Origin: DAITAZ01 sp036824045
Lineage (GTDB): Bacteria > Pseudomonadota > Gammaproteobacteria > Burkholderiales > Rhodocyclaceae
Assembly: GCA_036824045.1 (NCBI GenBank)
Contig: DAITAZ010000018.1
Location: 1 to 64,000 of the forward strand
Direction: 5' to 3'
DNA: 64,000 nt
The position numbers were made by a program, and so were the translations under genes. The notes under the pieces are model-generated. The model worked only from the letters and a program-made list of their open reading frames with translations. It did no database searches and was not told where the DNA came from. Positions 1-8,660 of the stretch are shown here, piece by piece; the first letter of the stretch is position 1; the number at the start of each line of letters is the position of its first letter.

Positions 1-25
1 ACCTGCGATTCGTAACCATTGTTCA

Positions 26-1015
26 TCATTCAACATTAGCCGAGCCATGTGTCACACCCAAATTCCAGGATGTAAACACAAATCGGCTACTGTGAACAGG
101 CCCTAGGACCTTTTGCTCGCGATCCAGGATCGTGCTGCGTGCCTGGTATTCCTGTTTCCACAGGAGCGCTTCGCGGCAGTCCATGAACGCCGCCCGCTCA
201 GTCATGACTTTGGGGTGATTGAACAGCCAGTGCACGAACGCCAGGCCATCCGGGCGGCGGCGCCACAGGTCCCCGTACATCTCGACATAGCGGACGGCCG
301 TCTCCGGCTCGGCCAGATTGCTGCCATGCCGGATCGCCAGCGGCTGCGGCCGAGGATTGCCGCCCAGGATCTCGGCGATGTAGGGGTTGGCACAGAAACC
401 ACGGCGCAATGCCGTCGCGGCCGGAATCCATTCCCCCTTGAGGAGGTGGGTCAGGGCAAGTTCGTAGAAATAGGGCGGGTAGCCCTCGGCTTCGGCGGCG
501 AAAACCTCTTGTGCCTGATCATGTTTGCCGGCGCGCAGCGCTTCCGAGCCCAACAAGTAGCGCATCCCCTGATTGTCGTTGGGGTTGTACGCCAGCATTT
601 TTTCGATGAGCACGGCCGCCTCGCGGTGGCGGCGCAGCCGCATGTGGGCCAGCACGGCGCCATGCAGGGTGCGCAGGTAGGGGCGGTTTTCCAGATGGCC
701 CCATTCGATGTGGCCGGTGAAGCCCTCGGGGATCAGCCGGTTGGCGATGCCCAGGCCAGCCAGGGCGGCCTCGAGCGCTTTCTTCGGCTTGCCTTGCTCG
801 TACCAGGCGAAGGCGAGATGGGCGTGGCCGTCGATGAATTCGGGCTCGTGGGCGAGGAGCCTTTGCAGCGCGGTCACGTAGGGCTTGTTCGCGAGCCTGC
901 CGGACTGGTGGGCATCCAGCAGTTCGTCGAACTCCTCGACAAGAGCGTCGAACCTCTCCTCCGGGTACACGAACACGCCGGACGCATCGTCCAGTACTTC
1001 AAATCGCAGTTCCAT
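26..1015 (-). CDS. TPR-repeat protein coupled to Fic
   Basis: A soluble protein of about 329 residues with no signal peptide. Helical tetratricopeptide-like repeats run through roughly residues 55-200 (alternating small/aromatic pattern such as AHLAFAWYEQGKPKKALEAA). The C-terminal third is less repeat-like. TPR proteins generally act as protein-protein scaffolds, and I cannot name a partner or reaction. The upstream fic gene stops at 1033, so the two are probably co-transcribed. The start is uncertain. A TTG at 1036 would overlap the fic stop by 4 nt, an ATG at 1027 abuts the AAGGAG motif, and the ATG at 1015 lies 12 nt after AAGGAG. I chose 1015. Confidence 0.75.
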   Translation of the reverse strand: MELRFEVLDDASGVFVYPEERFDALVEEFDELLDAHQSGRLANKPYVTALQRLLAHEPEFIDGHAHLAFAWYEQGKPKKALEAALAGLGIANRLIPEGFTGHIEWGHLENRPYLRTLHGAVLAHMRLRRHREAAVLIEKMLAYNPNDNQGMRYLLGSEALRAGKHDQAQEVFAAEAEGYPPYFYELALTHLLKGEWIPAATALRRGFCANPYIAEILGGNPRPQPLAIRHGSNLAEPETAVRYVEMYGDLWRRRPDGLAFVHWLFNHPKVMTERAAFMDCREALLWKQEYQARSTILDREQKVLGPVHSSRFVFTSWNLGVTHGSANVE

Positions 1016-1032
1016 GCCTATGCTCATCTCCT

Positions 1033-2193
1033 TCAAACCGCGCCAGGGGCGGCGGATACAACGACTGGATCTGCCGACGATTCATTCAACTCGTAGTGGG
1101 TGCTGCGCCCGCCCGCTGCGGCCTTGCGCAGCACGCCCTGCGCGAGCAACTCATTGATGTCGCGCAGCGCCGTGTCCGGCGAGCACTTGGCAATCGCCGC
1201 CCACTTGCTCGTGGTGAGTTTGCCTTCGAAGCCATCGAGCATTCGATTGACGAGTTTCACCTGGCGCTCGTTCATTGGCTTGCCCGCGAAGCGCCGCCAG
1301 AAGCGCGCCTTGGTGAGCACCGCATCGAGGGTGTGCTGCGCCTGATCGACGGCGCGGTGCAAGGCGTGGAGGAACCAGGCAAGCCAATCGGTGACGTCGA
1401 GCGTGCCTTTCTGGGTACGCTCCAGGATGTCGTAATAGGCCTTGCGCTCTCGCTGGATCTGCGCCGAAACGCTGTAGAAGCGCTGCGGGCTGCCGTCGGC
1501 TCGGGCCAGCAGAAGGTCGCCAGCGGCGCGAGCGATGCGGCCGTTGCCGTCGTCGAAGGGGTGCAGGGTCACGAACCACAGATGAGCGAGGCCGGCCTTG
1601 ATGAGCGGCGGATTGCCCGACTCGGTATTGAACCAGTCGAGAAAACGCCTCGTCTCTTTCTCCAGGCGATCGGCCGGCGGCGCCTCGAAATGCACCCGCT
1701 GGCGACCGAGAGGGCCGGACACCACCTGCATCGGGCCGCCGGCATCGTCGCGCCAAGTGCCGACCTTGATCTTCGAAAGACCGGAGTAGCCGGTCGGAAA
1801 GAGCGCCGCGTGCCAGCCGAACAAGCGCTCGTGCGAAACCGGCGCATTGCAGTTGGCCGTGGCGTCGAGCACCATTTCGACGACGCCTTCCACATGCCGA
1901 TCTACCGGGGCGAGGGCGCCGATGTCGACGCCCAGGCGGCGGGCGATCGACGAGCGCACGGACGCCACATCGAGCTGTTCGCCCTCGATCTCGCTGGTCT
2001 TGACCACGTCCTCGGTGAGCGCCGACAGGCTCGCTTGGTCGCGCAAGTCCATGCCGACATCCACCAGGCGCCCAAGCAGCAGGCCCTGCGCGCGGCTGAC
2101 TTCGGCCAGGGGGACGGCAAGGGCCGCCAGGTCGTAGCGCCAGTTCGGCCACTCGTCGGCCTGCCAGATGTAGGTGTAATCGCCGCTTTCCAT
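1033..2193 (-). CDS. Fic family protein (DUF4172-type N-terminus)
   Basis: Fic enzymes transfer AMP, or another nucleotide moiety, to hydroxyl side chains of target proteins. The core motif HPFDDGNGRIAR is intact at about residue 211 and includes the catalytic His. An inhibitory-helix motif TSEIEG near residue 66 precedes it, which makes this a class II Fic that restrains itself. The N-terminus (YIWQADEWPNWRYDL) matches the DUF4172 extension of this family. The C-terminus looks like a winged helix, suggesting DNA binding or autoregulation. The ATG at 2193 was chosen because it opens directly onto the conserved N-terminus; upstream in-frame sequence is poorly conserved in character. The gene is divergent from the parD-like gene and followed by the TPR gene. 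The target is unknown. Confidence 0.88.
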   Translation of the reverse strand: MESGDYTYIWQADEWPNWRYDLAALAVPLAEVSRAQGLLLGRLVDVGMDLRDQASLSALTEDVVKTSEIEGEQLDVASVRSSIARRLGVDIGALAPVDRHVEGVVEMVLDATANCNAPVSHERLFGWHAALFPTGYSGLSKIKVGTWRDDAGGPMQVVSGPLGRQRVHFEAPPADRLEKETRRFLDWFNTESGNPPLIKAGLAHLWFVTLHPFDDGNGRIARAAGDLLLARADGSPQRFYSVSAQIQRERKAYYDILERTQKGTLDVTDWLAWFLHALHRAVDQAQHTLDAVLTKARFWRRFAGKPMNERQVKLVNRMLDGFEGKLTTSKWAAIAKCSPDTALRDINELLAQGVLRKAAAGGRSTHYELNESSADPVVVSAAPGAV

Positions 2194-2346
2194 GCGGCGA
2201 TTATGGCCCGCATTCTCCGCGGGCGCAACCAATTCACCGCACACTATGCGGAGGTTATTGCGGCTATTCGCCGCAGCGAAGGGTGTCCAACTGGCCGATC
2301 GCGAGTCTGTCTTGCCAAATTTTGCCAAACCGCCTAGCCTGATCCC

Positions 2347-2586
2347 ATGAGCACGATGAACATCTCCCTACCCGATTCCCTCAAGTCTTTCGTGGACGAG
2401 CAGGTCGCCAGCCGCGGCTATGGCACCAGCAGCGAGTACGTGCGCGAGCTGATCCGTAAGGATCAGGATCGGCAGCAACTGCGCGCCCTGCTCCTTGAAG
2501 GGGGAGGTTCCGCTCCCGGAGCCCCCGCCGACACGGCCTATTTCGACACCTTGCGTGAGCGCGTTCGCCGGCGGGCCGGCGGTTGA
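2347..2586 (+). CDS. ParD-type ribbon-helix-helix antitoxin
   Basis: A 79-residue protein. Its N-terminal ribbon-helix-helix (MNISLPDSLKSFVDEQV, then GYGTSSEYVRELIRKDQ) is characteristic of ParD/CopG-type antitoxins, which bind their own operator as dimers. The C-terminal tail (APADTAYFDTLRERV) is the segment that wraps the toxin in this family. Its stop overlaps the start of the ParE-like gene by 4 nt (TTGA), which is classic antitoxin-toxin coupling. Negative autoregulation of the pair is expected from the family. The operator was not located with confidence, but the 150 bases between it and fic must hold divergent promoters. Confidence 0.9.
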   Translation: MSTMNISLPDSLKSFVDEQVASRGYGTSSEYVRELIRKDQDRQQLRALLLEGGGSAPGAPADTAYFDTLRERVRRRAGG

Positions 2587-2912
2587 AGGCCAAACCGGCT
2601 ATCCCGCGCGAAGCGGCTCATCGGGATGTGGACGAGGCCGTCGAGCATTACCTGGCCGAAGGTTCGGAGCAGGCCGCACTCGGCTTCATCGATGCCTTGG
2701 AGCAGGCCTACGGCCACATCGGCCGTCATCCGGCGACTGGCTCGCCGCGCTACGCCCACGAACTCGACCTCCCAGGACTTCGCGTCCGGCCGCTGCGGCG
2801 CTATCCCCATCAGGTCTTCTACGTGGAGCGCGCGGATCACATCGACGTTTGGCGCGTTCTGCATGGCCAGCTAGACATCCCGGCCTGGATGCACGAACCC
2901 GCCGAGTCCTGA
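2583..2912 (+). CDS. ParE/RelE-family toxin
   Basis: A 109-residue protein translated from a TTG that overlaps the antitoxin stop. It shows the ParE/RelE fold pattern: an N-terminal helix pair (DVDEAVEHYLAEGSEQAALGF), a central HIGRHPATGSPRY segment and a C-terminal strand block (LRRYPHQVFYVERADHIDVWRVLHG). ParE toxins poison DNA gyrase and RelE toxins cut ribosome-bound mRNA. The sequence is closer to ParE, but activity cannot be read off directly. The neighbouring ParD-type antitoxin supports the assignment. Confidence 0.87.
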   Translation: MKAKPAIPREAAHRDVDEAVEHYLAEGSEQAALGFIDALEQAYGHIGRHPATGSPRYAHELDLPGLRVRPLRRYPHQVFYVERADHIDVWRVLHGQLDIPAWMHEPAES

Positions 2913-2913
2913 C

Positions 2914-2952
2914 GTTGACTGCGGGGGGACAAGTCCGTGTTCCCCCGTCAAC
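2914..2952 (+). terminator. Hairpin after parE-like toxin
   Basis: An inverted repeat GTTGAC(TGC)GGGGG ... CCCCCGTCAAC lies directly behind the toxin stop, with a 3-nt bulge on the left arm. There is no long T run, so it may be a weak intrinsic terminator. Confidence 0.4.
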
Positions 2953-2998
2953 CATATGGGCTGCTTCCGGTTTCTCCTCGTTGGATGGTTTGCACCGG

Positions 2999-3421
2999 TC
3001 ACCGGCTTCGTTTCGGGTGTTCCACCTGGGTGGTGGTGACGAGTTCGTGGAGGATGCCGCACTCACGGGCAGGGTGGCTTTCCCCGCAACGGGCACGTAG
3101 GGCTACGAGCTGGCGTTCCAGGGCCTGCATGCTGGCCAGGCGTGCGCGTACATGGTTGATGTGCTCGTCGATGAGGTGATTGATGTCGCCGCAGTCGGCA
3201 TTGGGGCGGGCAATGAAGTCGAGAAGATGCCGCACGTGGCTCAGCGGCATGTCCAGTGCGCGGCAGTTGCGGATGAAGATCAGTTGCTCGGTGTGATGTG
3301 CTTGGTAAGCCCTGTAACCGTTGGCTTGGCGAGAGGGGGCCTGGAGCAGGCCGATCTTTTCATAATAACGGATGGTTTCAACGTCAATGCCCGTTGCCAG
3401 GGCCAGTTCACCGATGCGCAT
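2999..3421 (-). CDS. cadR: MerR-family Cd/Pb-responsive regulator, CadR-like
   Basis: A 140-residue MerR-family activator. It has an N-terminal winged HTH (MRIGELALATGIDVETIRYYEKIGLL), a long dimerisation helix around residues 80-108, and cysteines at positions 77, 112 and 121. This spacing closely resembles the metal-binding triad of CadR/PbrR-type regulators of Cd(II), Pb(II) and related ions. It is divergent from a CDF exporter, and the intergenic region carries a MerR-type operator. The likely mechanism is repression without metal and DNA untwisting with metal to switch on the exporter. Metal specificity is inferred from cysteine positions only. Confidence 0.9.
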   Translation of the reverse strand: MRIGELALATGIDVETIRYYEKIGLLQAPSRQANGYRAYQAHHTEQLIFIRNCRALDMPLSHVRHLLDFIARPNADCGDINHLIDEHINHVRARLASMQALERQLVALRARCGESHPARECGILHELVTTTQVEHPKRSR

Positions 3422-3455
3422 GCTGCTCTCCTCGAGGCTGAAGATTCTAGTCGGT

Positions 3456-3486
3456 TGACCTTGGAGTCACTTCAGGGTTTTCAATG
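3456..3486 (+). promoter_or_regulatory. MerR-type promoter/operator for the CDF exporter
   Basis: A -35 box TTGACC (3456-3461) and a -10-like box TTCAAT (3481-3486) are separated by exactly 19 bp, the over-long spacer typical of MerR-controlled promoters. Between them sits the dyad ACCTTGGAGT-C-ACTTCAGGGT (3459-3479), with 8 of 10 arm positions symmetrical. It lies between cadR and the exporter, as expected. Confidence 0.82.
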
Positions 3487-3516
3487 AGGGCATCTGAATT
3501 CTGGGTGGAGAAGAAG

Positions 3517-4182
3517 ATGTCTGCCTGTTGTTCCGGGGGATGCGCCGCGCAGGACGCGGGAGTCAGTCCGCGTTTTCGACGAGCGCTTTGGGTGGCATTG
3601 GCCGTCAATGGGCTGATGTTTGTGGTGGAGATTGTCGGCGGCTTGCGTGCAGGGTCTGTGTCCTTGTTGGCGGATGCGGTGGATTTCGCGGGGGACGCTG
3701 CCAACTATGCTCTTTCGCTTGCTGTGCTCGCGCTTGGCGCGCTGTGGCGGGCTCGGGCGGCCTTGATCAAGGGGCTGACCATGGGCGCCTATGGTTTGCT
3801 CGTGCTGGGCAAGACGGCGTGGGCGACCACGTCCGGCGCGATACCGGAGCCGGTGATGATGGGGGGCATTGCGCTGCTGGCGCTGGTCGCCAACCTGAGC
3901 GTCGCGGTCATGCTTTACGCCTTTCGTGACGGAGATGCCAACATGCGTTCTGTGTGGCTGTGTAGCCGCAACGACGCCATTGTGAACGTGATGGTGGGGT
4001 TGGCTGCGTTCGGGGTGTTTGGAACGATGCAGGCTTGGCCGGATTGGTCGGTGGCTGTGTTGATTTCGGCTTTGGCGCTCCAGGGGGCGTGGAGCATCGT
4101 GCGCCAGGCCCGGAGTGAGCTGTCCACCCACCGGGCTGCGCTCGTGCCGATCACGATTGCTTCTCGGGAAAAAACTCGCTGA
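3517..4182 (+). CDS. CDF-family metal exporter, short and cysteine-bearing
   Basis: A cation diffusion facilitator of 221 residues with about six membrane segments, predicted to export divalent metal from the cytoplasm in exchange for protons. The TM2 metal site reads D56-A-G-F/D60 style (DxxxD, within LADAVDFAGD), as in FieF-like proteins. The TM5 site reads C149xxxD153 (CSRND) where most family members have HxxxD. The N-terminus carries three cysteines (MSACCSGGC). The usual cytoplasmic C-terminal domain is missing. ATG 3517 was preferred because GAGAAG precedes it closely. Expression should be controlled by the divergent CadR-like regulator. The cysteine substitution suggests a thiophilic metal such as Cd or Pb. 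Confidence 0.86.
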   Translation: MSACCSGGCAAQDAGVSPRFRRALWVALAVNGLMFVVEIVGGLRAGSVSLLADAVDFAGDAANYALSLAVLALGALWRARAALIKGLTMGAYGLLVLGKTAWATTSGAIPEPVMMGGIALLALVANLSVAVMLYAFRDGDANMRSVWLCSRNDAIVNVMVGLAAFGVFGTMQAWPDWSVAVLISALALQGAWSIVRQARSELSTHRAALVPITIASREKTR

Positions 4183-4436
4183 TTGGTGTGGCTCACGCCC
4201 TCTGATCGCACGTCCATGTGCGGCGCAGATGTGGGCGATCGCAGACATTCCCGAGGGGCTGACCGTGCCAGTGCGGGTGCGCGTATCGGTCGCGGCCGAG
4301 ATTCTTCCATTCGGCCGAAGTTGCCATCCGCAGGCGATGTTGGGACCTGCTGCGCCAACTTGGGGGTTCTACTAACAGGAGAGTGATTGCCGCCTTGTTA
4401 GAATTCGGCCCACTGTGATTTGGGGAGCAGCTTGAC

Positions 4437-5789
4437 ATGGCGCGGAGCAAAGGTGTCCGGTGGGGTGGCCTGGGGGTGGGGCTGATCGCTACCGTTCCGG
4501 CGTGGGCCGGGGATGGTTTATCCGTGGCAGGTGTGCCGCTGGAGTTCATCCTGTTTGGAGCGACCTTGCTCGGCGTGGCGTTTTTCCACGGGCAGACCTT
4601 GTACGTGGCGCTGACAGGTTTGGCCGCCATCACCCTCTACAAGGTGCTCTTCACGGGGTTCAAAACCGGCCCCGGCGTCGCCGGGCTTGCCGCCCACATG
4701 TCCCACGAAGCGGTGACGCTGACGAACCTGCTCTGTTTGTTGATGGGGTTCGCGCTGCTCTCCAGGCATTTCGAGAAAAGCCGGGTGCCGGTGATTTTGC
4801 CCCGCTATCTGCCGGATGACTGGAAGGGCGGTTTCCTGATGCTGGTGATGGTTTTCGTGCTTTCCGCCTTCCTCGACAATATCGCCGCGGCCCTGATCGG
4901 CGGTGCAATGGCACATCAGCTATTCAAGGCCAAGGTGCATGTGGGCTACCTGGCGGCGATCGTTGCTGCCTCCAATGCAGGCGGGGCAGGCAGTGTGGTG
5001 GGAGACACCACCACCACGATGATGTGGATTGCGGGCGTCAGCCCATTGGATGTGGTGGAAGCCGCATTGGGCGCCGCCGTCGCGCTGGTGATCTTCGGCA
5101 TTCCCGCAGCCCGGCAGCAGCATGCCTATTCCCCCATCCTGCGCCATGCCCACGAGCACACCCATGTGGACGGGGTGCGATTGGGGATCGTGATCTTCAT
5201 CCTGCTGGCGGCCATCGCCACCAACGTGTTCATCAACACCCGCCATGCGGATCTGGCGGACAGCTTCCCCTTCCTTGGGGTGGCCGTGTGGCTGGCCATC
5301 ATCCTCAGCGTGCCGCTGCGGCGGCCGGACTGGGAGGTGCTGCCGGAGACCTTTCTCGGCTCGGTGTTCCTGTTGTCGTTGGTCACTTGTGCTTCGATGA
5401 TGCCGGTGGAGAAACTCCCCGCGGCCTCCTGGCCCACTGCGCTGGGGTTGGGATTCGTTTCAGCGGTATTCGACAACATTCCGCTGACTGCGCTGGCATT
5501 GAAGCAAGGGGGGTACGACTGGGGCTTCCTTGCCTATGCGGTGGGGTTTGGCGGATCGATGATCTGGTTTGGTTCGTCCGCCGGAGTGGCGCTGTCCAAC
5601 ATGTACCCCGAGGCACGCTCGGTGGTGGCCTGGCTGAGGAGTGCCTGGTACGTGCCGATCGGCTACGTGGCGGGGTTCTTCGTCATGCTGGCCGTGCTGG
5701 GGTGGCATCCCCATGCGCCCAGCAAGGCGGGGGGCGATACGCCTCAACCGGCGGTCGAGGCGCCAGTCCAGACTCCGCCCAGCTATTGA
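4437..5789 (+). CDS. NhaD/ArsB-type ion transporter
   Basis: A 450-residue inner-membrane protein with about 11-12 hydrophobic segments and an N-terminal signal-like stretch. It has the ion transporter superfamily features of NhaD and citrate-transporter-like proteins: a conserved central segment (FLDNIAAALIGGAMAHQLF), a following small-residue stretch (ASNAGGAGSVVGDTTTTMMW), and a second inverted-repeat half with FDNIPLTALAL. NhaD proteins exchange Na+ or Li+ for H+. A sodium/proton antiporter is the best guess, but substrate cannot be fixed by eye. It is preceded by 254 bases with no gene and stands alone on this strand. Confidence 0.78.
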   Translation: MARSKGVRWGGLGVGLIATVPAWAGDGLSVAGVPLEFILFGATLLGVAFFHGQTLYVALTGLAAITLYKVLFTGFKTGPGVAGLAAHMSHEAVTLTNLLCLLMGFALLSRHFEKSRVPVILPRYLPDDWKGGFLMLVMVFVLSAFLDNIAAALIGGAMAHQLFKAKVHVGYLAAIVAASNAGGAGSVVGDTTTTMMWIAGVSPLDVVEAALGAAVALVIFGIPAARQQHAYSPILRHAHEHTHVDGVRLGIVIFILLAAIATNVFINTRHADLADSFPFLGVAVWLAIILSVPLRRPDWEVLPETFLGSVFLLSLVTCASMMPVEKLPAASWPTALGLGFVSAVFDNIPLTALALKQGGYDWGFLAYAVGFGGSMIWFGSSAGVALSNMYPEARSVVAWLRSAWYVPIGYVAGFFVMLAVLGWHPHAPSKAGGDTPQPAVEAPVQTPPSY

Positions 5790-5812
5790 GGTCCGCTGCG
5801 CGGGTGGAGGAA

Positions 5813-5839
5813 GCCTGGGGCGAAGGCTTCGCCCCAGGC
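5813..5839. terminator. Strong hairpin between convergent genes
   Basis: A perfect 12-bp inverted repeat (GCCTGGGGCGAA / TTCGCCCCAGGC) with a 3-nt loop sits between the ends of the NhaD-like gene and the minus-strand histidine kinase gene. There is no T tract. It could end transcription in both directions. Confidence 0.6.
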
Positions 5840-5846
5840 CTCGCGT

Positions 5847-8660
5847 TCAAACGGGCTCCGCCGCCTGGCGTTCGGTCATCGCTTTGAGTTCGGTTTCCAC
5901 CTCGGGCAGGAGCTGCTGGTAAGTTTTGCGCAGCGCCGCACTGTGCTCCAGCACCTTTTCCAGTTGTCCGCGCTTGGCCAGTTGTTCCACTTCCTGCGCG
6001 GCGGCGCTCAGGTAGCCGGCACCGATGGCGGCGCTGGTGGATTTGAGCGTGTGCGCCGCGCGGTGCACCTGGCTTTGTTCCCCCGCCGCCAAGCCTTCCT
6101 CGATGGTTTGGAGCAGGGCGGGGGTCTCGGCGAGGAACATGCGCAGAATGCGTCCGACGAATACGTCCGAGTCGTCCGGGTCGCCCGCCATGGCGCGGAG
6201 TTCGGTGAGGTCCATCTGTGGGGTGGCGCTCAGATTGGCGCTGGCAGGCGGCGTGGCCTGGTTGCGCGCGGCGTCCGCCAAGGGTGTGGGGCGCTCGCCT
6301 TCTTCCAGATGCACCCAGCGCTCGAGCACGGCGCGCAGGCGCGCACGCGTGATGGGTTTGGAGAGGTAATCGTCCATCCCGGCAGCCATGCAGGTTTCCC
6401 GGTCGCCGTGCAGGGCGTTGGCAGTGAGCGCGATGATGGGGATGTGACGGGCCTGCAGGCCCTTGCCTGCCAGGGCGGTTTCTTCACTGCGAATCCTGCG
6501 GGAAGCTTCCAGTCCATCCATGTCCGGCATTTGCATGTCCATCAGCACCACGTCGAAGTGGCTGGCGCGCCATGCTTTGAGTGCCTCAAGGCCGGTTCCG
6601 ACGATGGTGGTGGTGCAGCCGAACTGGTCGAGCATCTCTCGCGCCAGTTCCTGGTTGACGGGGTTGTCTTCGGCCAGCAGCACTTGGGCCAGGATCGGGG
6701 CGTTCTCGGGTTTGCGCTGCTCGTCGGGGCGGGTTTCGGCGATCCGTCCCTCGAGCACCCGGAACAGCTCCGCGGGGATGGCGGGTTTGCTCAGGGTCGC
6801 GCTGACGCCCGCCTGCCGGATGGTTGCGGTATCCAGCTTTGTAGACAAGGGATGCAGCAGGATGGTGCGCACTGGCATCATGGGCATGGCTTTGACCATG
6901 CGTGCGAATTCCAGCCCCGACACGCCCGGCAGCCTCATGTCCGCCAGCACGATGCTGAAGGGCTCGCCATCGCGGACGCCGTGGTTGAGTCGCCGTTGGG
7001 CGTACTCCGCCGTGCCCGTGGCCTCCACGCGGGCGCCGGTGCGGGCCACGTAGCGGCAGAGCAGGGCCCGGCTGCTGGCGTTGCCGTCCACCACCAGTAC
7101 TCGGTTGCCGCGCAGGTCGGGCACGCCCATGGTGGTCGCGGCGCCATTCTCCAGGGGTTCCAGACGGGTACTGAACCAGAAGTTCGAGCCACTACCCTCG
7201 CAGCTTGAAAAGCCGATGCCGCCACCCATCATCTCCGCGAGCTGCTTGGCAATGGCCAGTCCCAGCCCGGTCCCGCCATATTTGCGGGTAGTGGAAACAT
7301 CCGCCTGGGTGAAGGCCTTGAACAGGCGCTCCTGAGCCGGGGCGGGAATGCCGATGCCCGTATCGCGCACCGCATAGCGGAGCAGGGGCGTGCCATCGTC
7401 GAAGTCTGCCCGCAGTTCAAGGGCAATCTCGCCCGCGTCGGTAAACTTGAGCGCGTTGCTCACCAGGTTGTTCAGGATCTGCTTGACCCGGTACGGGTCG
7501 CCGTACACCTGCTCGGGAACGTCGGCTTCCACCCAGCACAGCAGTTCCAGTCCCTTGCCCTGGGCCCGTTCGGCGAAGGGCAGCACGCACTCCTCCATCA
7601 ACTGGCGCGGGTTGTAGAGCACGCGTTCCAGTTCGAGCTTGCCGGCCTCGATCTTCGAGAAATCCAGGATGTCGTTGATGATGTGCAGCAGCGATTCGGC
7701 CGAGGTGCGCAGGGTCTGGACGTAGCGCGTCTGCTTTTCATCCAGGGTGGTGTCGGTGAGCAGGTCCGCCATCCCGATGATGCCGTTCATCGGCGTGCGG
7801 ATTTCGTGGCTCATGTTGGCCAGGAAGCGGCTCTTGGCGTGGTTGGCCGCTTCGGCTTGGTCCTTGGCATTGCGCAGTTCCGCGGTGCGGTTTTCCACCT
7901 CTTGTTCCAGGTGGTCCCGATGTTCCTGCAACTGGCGATCCCGAGCGGCTACCTCGGAGAGCATTTCGTTGAAGCCATCGACAAGGTCGCCAACCTCATC
8001 ATCGCTGGAGCGTGTCACGCGGGTGTCGAAGCGTTGTTCGTCGCCCACGCGCCGCATGGCGCCCGCCAGTTCGATGATGGGGGCCGAAACCACACGCTGC
8101 AGGCGTGTGGCCAAGAGCAGCGCGACGGCAAAGGCGAGCAGCGCGCCGGTACCGGCCAGCGCCATGTCGCCGGCCAGCACGCGCCACATGGTGGTGAGGT
8201 CGGCACGGATGACGATGCTGCCCACGATCTCGCCATCGTCTGCATGCACCGGGCTGAGCACGGTCAGGGTGTCATCCAGCAGCCGCCCGTTGACCGAGGC
8301 AGTGGTGACCAGCGACACGCCTTGGGGAAGCTCCGGCGCTGAGCCATTGCGCACATAGCTCGCGAAAGGCGTGCCATTGGGGAGAAAGACGGACGCGCCG
8401 GTGATGGCGCCCCGCACCTGCAGGCCCGCCAGCGCTTGTATGGCCGCCTTGCTGTCATTGAACACCAGGGGGGCGGAGCTGCTCTTGCCCACGATGTCGG
8501 CCAGTCCGACCAGTTCGCGCGCTTCGCTGCTGTGGTAGTCGATGGCCTTGGCCGTGGCAAACACCAGGAAGCTGCAGGCAAGCCCGATGGCGGTGGCGGC
8601 GGTGATGATGCCGATCAGCGTCCGCTTGAGGGAGCCTTTGCGTGTGCGGTCCATCTTCAT
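5847..8660 (-). CDS. Hybrid histidine kinase, CHASE8-like sensor, two REC domains, HPt
   Basis: A 937-residue inner-membrane phosphorelay kinase. In order it has TM1 (about 14-36), a periplasmic CHASE8-like sensor (about 40-155), TM2 (about 163-186), HAMP (to about 240), a coiled linker, HisKA with phospho-His H285 (MSHEIRTPMNG), HATPase (NNLVSNALKF), REC1 (about 550-660), REC2 (about 680-800, LMDMQMPDMDG) and HPt (AHTLKSTSAAIGA). REC1 has VVDGN in place of the usual acidic pair but keeps its Asp and Lys. The start overlaps the yfiR-like stop as ATGA, with AAAGGA ahead of it. The receptor and periplasmic partner are encoded upstream. No cognate DNA-binding regulator lies beside it, so the output is unknown. 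Confidence 0.9.
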   Translation of the reverse strand: MKMDRTRKGSLKRTLIGIITAATAIGLACSFLVFATAKAIDYHSSEARELVGLADIVGKSSSAPLVFNDSKAAIQALAGLQVRGAITGASVFLPNGTPFASYVRNGSAPELPQGVSLVTTASVNGRLLDDTLTVLSPVHADDGEIVGSIVIRADLTTMWRVLAGDMALAGTGALLAFAVALLLATRLQRVVSAPIIELAGAMRRVGDEQRFDTRVTRSSDDEVGDLVDGFNEMLSEVAARDRQLQEHRDHLEQEVENRTAELRNAKDQAEAANHAKSRFLANMSHEIRTPMNGIIGMADLLTDTTLDEKQTRYVQTLRTSAESLLHIINDILDFSKIEAGKLELERVLYNPRQLMEECVLPFAERAQGKGLELLCWVEADVPEQVYGDPYRVKQILNNLVSNALKFTDAGEIALELRADFDDGTPLLRYAVRDTGIGIPAPAQERLFKAFTQADVSTTRKYGGTGLGLAIAKQLAEMMGGGIGFSSCEGSGSNFWFSTRLEPLENGAATTMGVPDLRGNRVLVVDGNASSRALLCRYVARTGARVEATGTAEYAQRRLNHGVRDGEPFSIVLADMRLPGVSGLEFARMVKAMPMMPVRTILLHPLSTKLDTATIRQAGVSATLSKPAIPAELFRVLEGRIAETRPDEQRKPENAPILAQVLLAEDNPVNQELAREMLDQFGCTTTIVGTGLEALKAWRASHFDVVLMDMQMPDMDGLEASRRIRSEETALAGKGLQARHIPIIALTANALHGDRETCMAAGMDDYLSKPITRARLRAVLERWVHLEEGERPTPLADAARNQATPPASANLSATPQMDLTELRAMAGDPDDSDVFVGRILRMFLAETPALLQTIEEGLAAGEQSQVHRAAHTLKSTSAAIGAGYLSAAAQEVEQLAKRGQLEKVLEHSAALRKTYQQLLPEVETELKAMTERQAAEPV

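Noticed and set aside
1096..2337. A 413-codon plus-strand frame opposite fic
   Set aside because: The minus frame has a full Fic motif and this one has none.
4183..4386. A 67-codon frame after the metal exporter
   Set aside because: GTG start without ribosome binding site, low-complexity Arg/Gly/Ser content, no family pattern.
5943..7208. A 421-codon plus-strand frame
   Set aside because: Antisense to the well-supported hybrid histidine kinase gene.
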